Shown here: piece after piece, positions 18,988-27,496 of the stretch | How positions within the stretch are numbered: position 1 is the first letter of the stretch | Layout of the letters: each line of letters starts with the position of its first letter | Source of the DNA: Bacteroidota bacterium | GTDB taxonomy: Bacteria; Bacteroidota; Bacteroidia; Chitinophagales; Chitinophagaceae | DNA length: 64,000 bases | Assembly: GCA_023418315.1 (NCBI GenBank) | Contig: JAEZZY010000067.1 | Location: 80,045 to 144,044, forward strand | Reading direction: 5' to 3' | The notes under the pieces: generated by a model | The model's database searches: none | What the model was told of the DNA's origin: nothing | Seen by the model: the letters and a program-made list of their open reading frames with translations, nothing else | Program-made: the position numbers and the translations under genes

Positions 18988-19805
18988 TGCCTAAAGCCAG
19001 CATCATTATATCGGTTTACAACAAGCTGGCATTTCTTCGTCTGGTGCTGGCAGGACTGGAAATGCAAACGGAAAAAGATTTTGAAGTCATTATTTCCGAC
19101 GATGGGTCGGAGGACGCATTTGTGAACGGATTGAAGGAAATCTGCTCCCGATCACCCCTACACATCATCCACAACTGGCAGGAAGACGTAGGATTCCGAA
19201 AGAATAAAATACTCAACAGCTCGGTAGTTATCGCCACCGCTCCTTACCTTATTTTTTTGGATGGCGATTGCATTCCGCATCCCGAATTTGTAAAAGAACA
19301 TTTGCTGAATGCCGCGCCGGATACTTGTCTTGCCGGTAGAAGGGTGGACTTGTCCGAAGAACTTACGCAGACATTAACAGCAGAAAAAATCAGAAACGGA
19401 TGCTTACAATCGGCAGGTTTTACCGTGAAGATGTTTATCGCATTTTTGCGTACACGACTTTTCAATTTTAAATACGGCATCTATTTTAAAAACCCCTTGT
19501 TGCGCCGGTTTTTTAACCGAAAAGAAAAAGGCTTGCTCGGCGCCAATTTTTCTTTGCATAAAAACACCTTATTGGCTATAAACGGCTTTGATGAACGCTA
19601 TCGCCTGCCTACGTTCGGCGAAGATTCGGATGTGGAATTTCGACTGAGACTGAATGGCGTGAAGATAAAAGGCGTACTGAATATGGCTGTAGCCTATCAT
19701 TGCCGGCACAAGCTCTTACCTCGCCCGGAAGAAAGCAAAAAACTGTATGAACAAGTGGTGAAAGACAGAATTGCCTATACACCGTACGGTATTGAAAAGC
19801 GATGA
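18987..19805 (+). CDS. family 2 glycosyltransferase
   Basis: This 272-residue cytosolic enzyme has a GT-A fold: the N-terminal SIIISVYNKL strand, DDGSED, the metal-binding DGDC, and the C-terminal acceptor region GFDERY...GEDSDVEFRLRLNG, which includes the ED catalytic pair. It belongs with chondroitin-polymerase-like or galactosyltransferase C-terminal members of GT2 that transfer a sugar from a nucleotide donor to a surface glycan. The ATG overlaps the murF-alr stop (TAATG), so translation is coupled. Donor and acceptor are unknown. It ends the gldF-led run and converges on the type IX cargo gene. Confidence 0.88.
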   Translation: MPKASIIISVYNKLAFLRLVLAGLEMQTEKDFEVIISDDGSEDAFVNGLKEICSRSPLHIIHNWQEDVGFRKNKILNSSVVIATAPYLIFLDGDCIPHPEFVKEHLLNAAPDTCLAGRRVDLSEELTQTLTAEKIRNGCLQSAGFTVKMFIAFLRTRLFNFKYGIYFKNPLLRRFFNRKEKGLLGANFSLHKNTLLAINGFDERYRLPTFGEDSDVEFRLRLNGVKIKGVLNMAVAYHCRHKLLPRPEESKKLYEQVVKDRIAYTPYGIEKR

Positions 19806-19839
19806 GCGTGAAAGCCTTTATTTTTTTGAAGTGAAACGC

Positions 19840-21852
19840 CTATGTCTGTGATGCTTTTACGATTCTTTTTATGGTTTGTCTTCCGCTCTTATCCGTAAAG
19901 CGAAGCAGGTAAACGCCCTGTGGCAGCATGTGTATATTCATTTCATCCTGACCCTCATTCAGGCTTTTTCGCATCAGTTTTTGCCCCTGTAAATTATACA
20001 CTTCCACCACTATGTCAGGCTGTATATGATTTAGGTAAAGCACGTCAGCAGCGGGGTTAGGGTAGATGTTCACTGAATGTTGTCTTAATTCCTCTACTGC
20101 ATTGGGCAACGTTACCTTCACCCGATGGCAGATGGTGTTGCTGCCGCAGCCGTTCACTACCGTTACACACACAGGGTAGTAGCCGGAAGCTGTATAAGTA
20201 TGTGAAGGCGAAGGATTGGACGTAAGTGTAGTGCCATCGCCAAAGTTCCAGGAGAGGAAAGTATAAGGTGTTTGCCCCGTGTATGAAAAGCTTATAGTGC
20301 TTATGCTCGTAGCTGTGGCAGTAAACTCTGGAAGCAACAAGTTGCAGTTACAGTTCACGTTTTTATATTTAGCCACAAACCAGTCGGTTGCGCTTTTTAC
20401 CGTATCTATTTTGGAAAGCGTGGTAGTGCCGAACTCAAGCTGGTTGTAAAAAAAACCACCTACGAAAAGATTCCCGTTCCTATCTGCGCTTAGCAATGGC
20501 CATTGTGCATTTCTCTTTATGGAATCTATAGCCATCGTCTTGCCGGTGGCAGCATTCATTTTACAAAGGAAGATGTTAGCGCCGTTGCCCGGAGCAGGCG
20601 AAGATAATTGAAGGCTATCCCAAACCAGAACGGCACTATAATCGTAATAGCCTGCTACGGTAACGAACCCGTTATAATATTCGATATCATTGATCGCAAC
20701 AGAATTGCCTTGCGAACCTGTGAACCACAGCCGATTGCCGGCGCTATCCATTGCGGCTGCAAAAGGAAGCGTATTATAAGGGATGGTATAATTAGGATCA
20801 TTTACTAACGTATCCCCGTTAAATACGGTGCCTTCCCGTCCGGTGGCTGCTATGTATAGGTTGCCGTCTCCGTCTGTTACCGCACTTGCTACATTATTGT
20901 TTTTGTTGGTGTCTGCCTGCTTTACCCAAAGATTGGTACCGGCTGCATTAAAAGCTGCCGCATATATCCAATATGCAGTGGGGGATGTCGTTGTCATGGA
21001 CGCGTTGCCGATTGTTAAGGTGCCGAATACCGTTGGATAATAAGTGCCTGCTGCATAAAACCTTCCGGAGCGCTCATTTCTGGTAAATTGCATGTAACCG
21101 TCGGTAGTATTGCCTTGCAGTTTGGTAGAGGATATATCCAGCAAGGTGTTGCTTTGGAATACGCCGGAGGCATTATATTTTACTGCGCAGTACCGGGCGC
21201 CTCCCATTACACTAAAAGTGCCGTAATCATAAACGCCGGCCGGCAGGTAGGCGTACCAGTACAAATCGCCATTAGAAGCGGCCGATAATCCTGAAACTGC
21301 TCCCTGTGGCGTGCCGGCTTCCACATTTACCGGGGTCTTAAACCATTGCATCACCCCACTGCTGTCGTATTTGATTATATAAAGCCCTATGTGGGCATTG
21401 GCAATAGCGGTATCCGTATCGAAATATGCCGTATCGGCAGCAAGAACATCCCCATAGCCGCCAGCAATATATATTCCCTCGGAAGTATCTACCGCAAGGT
21501 AATTTGCCCAGGCTATTCCGCTTATTATTTTCATCCAGCGGAAAGTGCCGTTACAATCCCAGGAAGCCAGGCTGAAGTTGGCATTGCTGTCAGGCGCTGC
21601 TATATGGCCGTCTATATTTACTTTACCTCCACTTTGAGCCAATACATAAACATTCCCATACTTATCCGTTGCCATATCCTTTATATTATCTCCACCTCCA
21701 CTCATGCCGGGTATAATCTTAGCCCAGGCTCCGCCACGCTTTGCCCAATCGTGTGTGCCGATGGTTTGGGCAGCGAGTAAGGACGGAAAAAGAATACTCA
21801 TCCATAAAATAATAATGAAATAAGCATTATTGTATTTAAATTTCATGACCAT
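19840..21852 (-). CDS. type IX secretion cargo protein with PKD domain
   Basis: This 670-residue secreted protein has a signal peptide ending SLLAAQ, an N-terminal half with repeated YGNVYVLA, GNLYIAATG and GNLFVGGF units (SBBP-like beta-propeller repeats), a PKD domain at about residues 525-580 (WNFGDGTT...HTYTASGYY) and a type A sorting domain from about 595 (IYPNPAADVLYL...LPQGVYLLRF). The sorting domain is removed as the protein is passed through the type IX pore. I infer a surface or released adhesin-like role. A second in-frame ATG is at 21846. A small cysteine-rich secreted protein gene lies 18 bases upstream and probably shares the transcript. Confidence 0.85.
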   Translation of the reverse strand: MVMKFKYNNAYFIIILWMSILFPSLLAAQTIGTHDWAKRGGAWAKIIPGMSGGGDNIKDMATDKYGNVYVLAQSGGKVNIDGHIAAPDSNANFSLASWDCNGTFRWMKIISGIAWANYLAVDTSEGIYIAGGYGDVLAADTAYFDTDTAIANAHIGLYIIKYDSSGVMQWFKTPVNVEAGTPQGAVSGLSAASNGDLYWYAYLPAGVYDYGTFSVMGGARYCAVKYNASGVFQSNTLLDISSTKLQGNTTDGYMQFTRNERSGRFYAAGTYYPTVFGTLTIGNASMTTTSPTAYWIYAAAFNAAGTNLWVKQADTNKNNNVASAVTDGDGNLYIAATGREGTVFNGDTLVNDPNYTIPYNTLPFAAAMDSAGNRLWFTGSQGNSVAINDIEYYNGFVTVAGYYDYSAVLVWDSLQLSSPAPGNGANIFLCKMNAATGKTMAIDSIKRNAQWPLLSADRNGNLFVGGFFYNQLEFGTTTLSKIDTVKSATDWFVAKYKNVNCNCNLLLPEFTATATSISTISFSYTGQTPYTFLSWNFGDGTTLTSNPSPSHTYTASGYYPVCVTVVNGCGSNTICHRVKVTLPNAVEELRQHSVNIYPNPAADVLYLNHIQPDIVVEVYNLQGQKLMRKSLNEGQDEMNIHMLPQGVYLLRFTDKSGRQTIKRIVKASQT

Positions 21853-21870
21853 TATCTATAGCGTTTTGGT

Positions 21871-22302
21871 TTACCAAATTCTAAGTATTCCTGTGCTGGG
21901 ACTGGTTTGAAAATAATCTGCGTTAATAGTAGTACCCGAAGGTCCAATACATTGGGTACAATATGGCATAAGATCAATATTGGTACCTACTCCGCAACCT
22001 GCCGCTAACGGCATGCAATCCACCTGTGCACAGACACTGCTACAGCCATTTTGATAGCAAACCGTAGCTACTATATCGTTTATGCCTACTTTGTAGGGAC
22101 AAGTAAGGACTGGCTCAATTTTTCCGGGCGGTACTATGTAGGAAGTGCTGCTATAATGAATACAGGTTTCATAGCAATCCAATGTTACTTCGACTGTGCA
22201 GCTTGTATAGTTTCGGATTTGGGTAATCTGTGCGTGAGCTTGGTGCGAAAAGGCACATGTCAGCATGACCAAAATGAATGAATGAATGAATGTCTTTTTC
22301 AT
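21871..22302 (-). CDS. small cysteine-rich secreted protein, unknown function
   Basis: This 143-residue protein has a clear signal peptide ending AHAQ and a mature part of about 118 residues with eleven cysteines, enough for several disulfides. I do not recognise a family. The short spacing to the type IX cargo gene downstream suggests a common transcript driven by the promoter at 22334-22365. Its signal-peptide codons contain five tandem AATG tetranucleotides (22273-22292 on the plus strand), so a slippage event would shift the frame near codon 9. It has no type IX sorting domain of its own. Confidence 0.65.
   Translation of the reverse strand: MKKTFIHSFILVMLTCAFSHQAHAQITQIRNYTSCTVEVTLDCYETCIHYSSTSYIVPPGKIEPVLTCPYKVGINDIVATVCYQNGCSSVCAQVDCMPLAAGCGVGTNIDLMPYCTQCIGPSGTTINADYFQTSPSTGILRIW
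22273..22292. repeat. five tandem AATG repeats inside a signal-peptide coding region
   Basis: Five perfect copies of AATG (CATT on the coding strand) fall in codons 4-10 of the cysteine-rich protein. A tetranucleotide array in frame-critical position is the classical design for slipped-strand phase variation, though five copies is short. Confidence 0.7.
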
Positions 22303-22333
22303 GATGAATAAATTTTTAAAATTTAGAAAGATG

Positions 22334-22365
22334 TAAATGTAAAAAAGTACTGATTATTTGTCAAA
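22334..22365 (-). promoter_or_regulatory. promoter of the cysteine-rich/type IX cargo genes
   Basis: On the minus strand a TTTG (22365-22362) is followed after 20 bases by TACATTTA (22341-22334), one mismatch from TAnnTTTG. The start codon is 32 bases further on. Confidence 0.5.
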
Positions 22366-22582
22366 CCTTTAGTCTCGATTCTCTGGTTCACTCTTATGCC
22401 ATCTTTGTACGGTTTTAAAATGTTACTTATTAAATCCCACGCAAAAACGGGGTTAAAAAAAGGAAAGAATACATAAAGATTCCAAACAGCAAAGTTTCAG
22501 ATTCTAAAAGCTTTTAGGGTGGCTCTGTTTTCCTTGCAATTCCCATATTTGCCCTCCCTTAACTTTTTTAAAGTGAAACAAC

Positions 22583-22590
22583 TATATTTG
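22583..22590 (+). promoter_or_regulatory. -7 element for hppA
   Basis: TATATTTG lies 30 bases before the ATG at 22621 and fits TAnnTTTG. The longer open frame (from 22519) runs through this element and is therefore not the translated form. Confidence 0.6.
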
Positions 22591-22620
22591 CGCCACTTTT
22601 ATAACAGCTATATAATATTT

Positions 22621-24831
22621 ATGAATTCACTTTTCTACCTGGTTCCATGCTTTGGAATTGTAGCCTTGTTGTACACCTTCATCAAAAGCTCGTGGGTGAG
22701 CGCACAACCTGCCGGTAACGACCGGATGAAAGAAATTGCCAAATACATAGCAGAAGGGGCAATGGCCTTCCTGAAAGCTGAATACAAAATCCTTACTTAT
22801 TTCGTAATCATCGCGGCTATTTTGCTGGGCATCATGGGCGGCTCACATGAAAATTCGCACTGGTCCATAGCGCTCGCATTTGTAGTAGGTGCGGTATTCT
22901 CTGCCCTTGCGGGTTTTATAGGAATGCGCATCGCTACCAAATCGAATGTGCGCACCGCAGAAGCGGCTAAAACAAGTCTTTCCAAAGCGCTGAGAGTATC
23001 CTTCACCGGTGGTTCGGTAATGGGTATGGGCGTAGCGGGGCTGGCAGTCTTGGGCTTGGGCGCTGTGTTTATTGTATTGTATAATGCCTTTGCTCCCGCA
23101 GGTGTGCATACAGTAGAAATGGAGCGCGTCATCGAAGTATTGACCGGCTTCTCCCTCGGTGCGGAAAGCATTGCGCTTTTTGCGCGCGTAGGCGGCGGTA
23201 TCTATACTAAAGCGGCAGACGTAGGCGCTGACCTTGTAGGTAAGGTGGAAGCAGGCATTCCTGAAGATGATCCCCGCAACCCTGCCACGATTGCCGATAA
23301 CGTAGGCGATAACGTGGGCGACGTAGCCGGTATGGGCGCTGATCTTTTCGGTTCTTATGTAGCAACGGTTTTAGCAACCATGGTGCTCGGTCGTGAAACG
23401 GCTTCTATAGATAATTTCGGTGGCATGGCGCCTATCTTATTACCCATGCTTATTGCCGGTGCAGGGATTATTTTTTCCATCATAGGCACCTGGTTTGTGC
23501 GCATCAGCGAAAGCGCCGGTCTCAGCACTGCCAAAGTGCAGTCTGCGCTGAACATGGGCAACTGGGGCTCCATCGTTCTTACTGCCATTGCTTCTTATTT
23601 TTTAGTAAGCTATATCCTTCCCGACACGATGAACCTGCGTGGTTTTGAATTTACAAAGAATGGCGTGTTTGGTGCAATCATCGTAGGACTTGTAGTAGGT
23701 ACGTTGATGAGCATCATCACCGAATATTATACGGCTATGGGTAAACGTCCGGTAATGAGTATCGTGCGTCAGTCTTCTACCGGTCATGCTACCAACATTA
23801 TCGGCGGGCTTTCCGTAGGTATGGAAAGTACCTTGATTCCGATCATCATTCTGGCTTCCGGTATTTACGGTTCTTACCTCTGCGCCGGTCTTTACGGTGT
23901 GGCGATAGCTGCTGCCGGTATGATGGCTACTACGGCTATGCAGTTGGCTATTGATGCGTTCGGACCGATTGCCGATAATGCGGGCGGTATTGCAGAAATG
24001 AGTGAATTGCCTAAGGAAGTACGTGAAAAAACAGATATTCTGGATGCGGTAGGGAACACCACTGCGGCTACGGGTAAAGGCTTTGCGATCGCTTCTGCTG
24101 CTTTGACGGCGTTGGCATTGTTTGCAGCCTTTGTAGGCATTGCCAAGATTGACGGTATTGATATTTATAAAGCGGATGTACTGGCGGGTTTGTTTGTAGG
24201 AGGAATGATTCCGTTTATTTTCTCTTCCTTAGCCATCACGGCTGTGGGTAAAGCGGCTATGGCGATGGTGGAAGAAGTGCGTCGTCAGTTCCGCGAGATA
24301 CCGGGCATTATGGATGGAAAAGCCAAGCCTGAGTATGATAAATGCGTAGCGATTTCTACCGATGCATCTATCAAAAAAATGATGTTGCCAGGCGCTATTG
24401 CGATTGTTTCTCCGTTGATTATTGGTTTTGTATTTGGCCCTGAAGTATTGGGTGGTTTCCTTGCCGGTGCTACCGTAAGCGGTGTGTTGATGGGTATGTT
24501 CCAAAACAATGCCGGTGGTGCTTGGGATAATGCCAAAAAATCTTTTGAAAAAGGCGTGGACATCAACGGACAGACTTATTACAAAAAATCCGAACCGCAT
24601 AAAGCATCCGTAACCGGTGATACCGTAGGCGATCCATTTAAAGATACGTCTGGCCCTTCCATGAATATTCTTATCAAACTGATGTCTATCGTTTCGTTGG
24701 TGATTGCGCCTACCTTGAGCGATATGTTTCAGGATAAAATAGAGAATGACAGAAAAGCAAAAATCGAAACCTTGCAAAATTTCGGTACGGAAGGAATTAT
24801 GGGTGAGGAAAAGAATATTCTCAGCCATTAA
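22621..24831 (+). CDS. hppA: membrane ion-pumping pyrophosphatase, K+-dependent type
   Basis: This 736-residue, roughly 16-helix integral membrane enzyme hydrolyses pyrophosphate and pumps Na+ and/or H+ outward. The substrate loop is seen as DVGADLVGKVE with the following DDPRNPATIADNVGDNVGD, and a second acidic site is at DAFGPIADNAGGIAEM. The selectivity signature GNTTAATGKG has Ala at residue 482 and Gly at 485 where K+-independent proton pumps have Lys and Thr, so this is the K+-dependent class, usually Na+ pumping. The start at 22621 is favoured by a -7 element just upstream. It is monocistronic with a terminator at 24904. Confidence 0.95.
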   Translation: MNSLFYLVPCFGIVALLYTFIKSSWVSAQPAGNDRMKEIAKYIAEGAMAFLKAEYKILTYFVIIAAILLGIMGGSHENSHWSIALAFVVGAVFSALAGFIGMRIATKSNVRTAEAAKTSLSKALRVSFTGGSVMGMGVAGLAVLGLGAVFIVLYNAFAPAGVHTVEMERVIEVLTGFSLGAESIALFARVGGGIYTKAADVGADLVGKVEAGIPEDDPRNPATIADNVGDNVGDVAGMGADLFGSYVATVLATMVLGRETASIDNFGGMAPILLPMLIAGAGIIFSIIGTWFVRISESAGLSTAKVQSALNMGNWGSIVLTAIASYFLVSYILPDTMNLRGFEFTKNGVFGAIIVGLVVGTLMSIITEYYTAMGKRPVMSIVRQSSTGHATNIIGGLSVGMESTLIPIIILASGIYGSYLCAGLYGVAIAAAGMMATTAMQLAIDAFGPIADNAGGIAEMSELPKEVREKTDILDAVGNTTAATGKGFAIASAALTALALFAAFVGIAKIDGIDIYKADVLAGLFVGGMIPFIFSSLAITAVGKAAMAMVEEVRRQFREIPGIMDGKAKPEYDKCVAISTDASIKKMMLPGAIAIVSPLIIGFVFGPEVLGGFLAGATVSGVLMGMFQNNAGGAWDNAKKSFEKGVDINGQTYYKKSEPHKASVTGDTVGDPFKDTSGPSMNILIKLMSIVSLVIAPTLSDMFQDKIENDRKAKIETLQNFGTEGIMGEEKNILSH

Positions 24832-24903
24832 GAACCTATCTGAAAAGATATAAGTAGTGATTAGGTAATGGCAAAGTGATTTGTTCTTAATTGAAAATTT
24901 TGA

Positions 24904-24930
24904 AAGCCGCTCGTTAGGAGTGGCTTTTTT
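24904..24930 (+). terminator. Rho-independent terminator of hppA
   Basis: AAGCCGCTC (24904-24912) pairs with GAGTGGCTT (24918-24926), with one G-T pair, around a five-base loop, and a T run follows. Confidence 0.8.
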
Positions 24931-24948
24931 GCTTTATAAAACGATTGC

Positions 24949-25113
24949 CTAAAGACTGTCAAATTCTTCAATCAATTCGGGATCGGGAAGTTGGGCTTGT
25001 TTGCAAGTGTCAATAATTTTTACCTTCTTATATAATTCTCTTCTCACTAAAACCAATTTTTTGAATTTGTGCGAAGATTGAGAAACGATACAACTCAACA
25101 AGTTTAGCAAATT
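24949..25113 (-). pseudogene. possible relic of a C-terminal coding fragment
   Basis: On the minus strand a frame open for about 55 codons ends at TAG (24949-24951) with a tail reading IIDTCKQAQLPDPELIEEF. This resembles the ends of RecG-like/AlbA_2 ATP-binding proteins, which close with a Cys, Gly/Leu-Pro, Pro-Glu pattern. There is no start codon or upstream domain, and another frame is also protein-like for part of the distance, as expected for a frameshifted remnant. The family guess is from memory of the pattern and is weak; chance cannot be excluded. Confidence 0.3.
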
Positions 25114-25160
25114 TATTCTGCCCTTCTTGCTGGTTGAACTATGTTGGAACCGAAAATAAG

Positions 25161-25194
25161 AAACTCCTTGAAGTGCTTTACTATCAAGGAGTTT
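25161..25194 (-). terminator. hairpin terminator after tRNA-Gln
   Basis: AAACTCCTTGA (25161-25171) and TCAAGGAGTTT (25184-25194) form a perfect 11-bp stem 14 bases beyond the 3' end of the tRNA. On the minus strand it is followed by CTTATTTTCGG, so it is suitably placed to end the tRNA transcript. Confidence 0.75.
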
Positions 25195-25207
25195 AAAATT
25201 GTTTCTG

Positions 25208-25278
25208 TAGTTCCACCTGGATTCGAACCAAGACTAACTGAACCAAAATCAGTTGTGCTACCTTTACACCATGGAACT
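25208..25278 (-). tRNA. tRNA-Gln (anticodon UUG)
   Basis: The minus strand folds as a complete cloverleaf of 71 bases: acceptor stem AGTTCCA/TGGAACT, anticodon stem ACTGA/TCAGT enclosing TTTTGGT with anticodon TTG, and a T arm with GGTTCGAATCC. The CCA end is not encoded. It has its own consensus promoter and a downstream hairpin, and so is a single-gene unit. Confidence 0.95.
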
Positions 25279-25298
25279 ATCCATCCGCAAATGGGATG

Positions 25299-25330
25299 CA
25301 AATGTACATTTCCGTTTTAATTCACCAAAA
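25299..25330 (-). promoter_or_regulatory. consensus promoter of tRNA-Gln
   Basis: The minus strand reads TTTTG, exactly 19 bases, then TACATTTG, a full match to the Bacteroidota primary sigma consensus TTG-N19-TAnnTTTG. It ends 20 bases before the tRNA 5' end. It is the best promoter in the window. Confidence 0.85.
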
Positions 25331-25410
25331 TTTCTACCTGATTTTTTTAGAAAAACCTGCAAACGGAGCGAGCAGCATAATTTCCATTTTTCGGTTTGAA
25401 ATTTCTCAAT

Positions 25411-25418
25411 TAGGTTTG
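25411..25418 (+). promoter_or_regulatory. -7 element for mrdA-rodA
   Basis: TAGGTTTG matches TAnnTTTG, 40 bases before the PBP2 start at 25459. A TTG box at the usual distance is not apparent. Confidence 0.5.
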
Positions 25419-25458
25419 TATTTCGGTACATTTCCTGTATAAATATAACTGTTGAAAA

Positions 25459-27483
25459 ATGGCTGTTGCGGCAAACTCCCGTCAACTTGTGGTAAAAATC
25501 ATTTTTATTGCTACGGCAATCATCATTTTGCTGCGCCTGATGTTTCTACAGCTTTTTGAAGATAAGTACAAGATTATGGCAGATGATATAGCCATTTACC
25601 GAAAGGTTGTCTATCCTCCGCGGGGCGCCATTATAGATCGCAAGGGAAAAACCATGCTCTATAACCGTGTTGCATTCGACCTACTGGTTACTCCCAGCAA
25701 AATCAGTAAAACGCTGGATACCGCTGAGCTTTGCCGTGTGTTGGGTATCAGTAAGGAGGAATACAATAAGCTGCTGCATCGCTCCATTGTGCAAAATGGC
25801 TACCGTCGCCCAGGTACCTTTATCGAGCAGCTTTCTACCGGACAAACGGCAAAGTTCAAAGAGAATATGTATTTGTTTGACGGCTTTGAGCTACTGGAGC
25901 GCAGCACCCGCGAATATCCGAACTCCAGTGCGGGATTGCTGCTGGGCTATGTAGGCGAGGTGTCAGCATCTATGTTGAAAAGAGAACGCTATTCCTCTTA
26001 TGTGCAGGGCGATTATGCAGGTATGAGCGGTTTGGAAAATGGCTATGAAGAAGTGCTGCGGGGCACAAGAGGCGTTTATTTTTTTGAAAGAGATAATTAT
26101 AACCGGCTTACGGAACCGTATAAAAAAGGAGCTTTAGACACCCCTGCTGTGGCCGGCAAATCGCTGGAGCTATATCTGGATGCAGAGATACAAGAATACG
26201 TAGAGAAGCTCATGAAAAATATGGTGGGCAGCGCCGTGGCTATAGACCCTACTACCGGCGGCATTATCTGCATGGTGAGCGCGCCGAGCTACGACCCCAA
26301 TTTACTCCGCGGAAGGGAACGCTCCAAAAACTATGCAGCCCTTACCAACGACTATAGAAAACCACTTTATAATCGTGCTACACAAGCCGCTTATCCGCCC
26401 GGCTCTACGTTAAAGCCTATGACCGCCCTTATAGCGCTGGATGTAGGGGTTATTACGCCTTCATTCGGCTATCCTTGCGGTGGTGGTTATTATGCCTGCG
26501 GCAGAAGAATCGGTTGCACACACAGCGGTGGCGGGCACGCAGCCAACCTTCGTTTAGCGATTGCCAATTCCTGCAATTCCTATTTCGTACATATCATGCG
26601 TTTGATAGAAGATGCCAAGAAATTCGGCGGGGTAAAAAAAGGATTGCAAGCCTGGTATGACTATTCCTATAATTTTGGTTTTGGACATCCTACCGGCGTG
26701 GATATTCCCTATGAAAAAGGAGGAATCTTGCCCGATAGCAATACTTATAACCGCATGTACAACGGCTCCTGGAATTCCTGCACCAATCTTTTTGTAGGCA
26801 TGGGCCAGGGTGAAATATCGCTCACACCCATGCAAATGGCAAATGCTATGTGCATTATAGCCAACCATGGTTATTACTATACACCGCATTTTGTGAAATC
26901 CATAGGCGGCAATACCCAAGACAGCCTGCTGCTGCCTTATCTGCAAAAACATCAGGTAACGCGCATTGCCGACAGTACGTTTGCCATCGTAGCGATGGGA
27001 ATGCAGGACGTAGTAACACATGGCACAGGTAAAGTAGCACAAATACCGGGCATAGATGTCTGCGCCAAAACCGGTACGGTGGAAAACAAAGCCGCTATAG
27101 ACGGCAAAGCGGTGAAGATGCAAAACCACTCGGCTTTTGTAGCCTTTGCTCCGCGGGAAAATCCTAAAATAGCAGTGGCTGTAATGGTGGAAAATGCGGG
27201 CTATGGCGCTACCTGGGCAGGTCCTATCGCCAGCCTCATTATCGAAAAATACCTGAATGATACCATCTCCGCCAAAAGAAAACATCTTGAAACCAAATTG
27301 ATGAACGCCAATCTGATTAGCCCGTTGCTGCCTAAAATTGTAGCCGGCGAGCGATACAGAGACAGCATCCGCTACGAACTACGCATTGCCCGGAAAAGAA
27401 AAGAAGAACGGGAGCGGTATGTACGAGATTCCATAAGGGTGAGAAGATATTTTGAACGGATGGCAGGCACAAAATTCCAATAA
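25459..27483 (+). CDS. mrdA: penicillin-binding protein 2 (elongasome transpeptidase)
   Basis: This 674-residue inner-membrane protein cross-links peptidoglycan during cell elongation together with the RodA glycan polymerase. It has one N-terminal transmembrane helix (about residues 12-30), a dimerisation/pedestal domain starting RGAIIDRKG, and a transpeptidase domain with the active-site Ser316 in STLK, SCN at 371-373 and KTG at 537-539. The C terminus is a basic tail of about 35 residues rich in Arg, Lys and Glu. rodA starts 13 bases after the stop. mreBCD, which often precede this pair, are not present; the upstream neighbour is tRNA-Gln. Confidence 0.95.
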   Translation: MAVAANSRQLVVKIIFIATAIIILLRLMFLQLFEDKYKIMADDIAIYRKVVYPPRGAIIDRKGKTMLYNRVAFDLLVTPSKISKTLDTAELCRVLGISKEEYNKLLHRSIVQNGYRRPGTFIEQLSTGQTAKFKENMYLFDGFELLERSTREYPNSSAGLLLGYVGEVSASMLKRERYSSYVQGDYAGMSGLENGYEEVLRGTRGVYFFERDNYNRLTEPYKKGALDTPAVAGKSLELYLDAEIQEYVEKLMKNMVGSAVAIDPTTGGIICMVSAPSYDPNLLRGRERSKNYAALTNDYRKPLYNRATQAAYPPGSTLKPMTALIALDVGVITPSFGYPCGGGYYACGRRIGCTHSGGGHAANLRLAIANSCNSYFVHIMRLIEDAKKFGGVKKGLQAWYDYSYNFGFGHPTGVDIPYEKGGILPDSNTYNRMYNGSWNSCTNLFVGMGQGEISLTPMQMANAMCIIANHGYYYTPHFVKSIGGNTQDSLLLPYLQKHQVTRIADSTFAIVAMGMQDVVTHGTGKVAQIPGIDVCAKTGTVENKAAIDGKAVKMQNHSAFVAFAPRENPKIAVAVMVENAGYGATWAGPIASLIIEKYLNDTISAKRKHLETKLMNANLISPLLPKIVAGERYRDSIRYELRIARKRKEERERYVRDSIRVRRYFERMAGTKFQ

Positions 27484-27496
27484 CATACATTTTTAC

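Larger units (their letters stand above)
22303..22620. other. intergenic region with divergent promoters
   Basis: This 318-base spacer separates the secreted-protein genes from hppA. It contains a promoter in each direction, described separately. The middle part (about 22370-22580) is AT-rich and I see no gene, repeat or riboswitch-like fold there. Confidence 0.6.
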
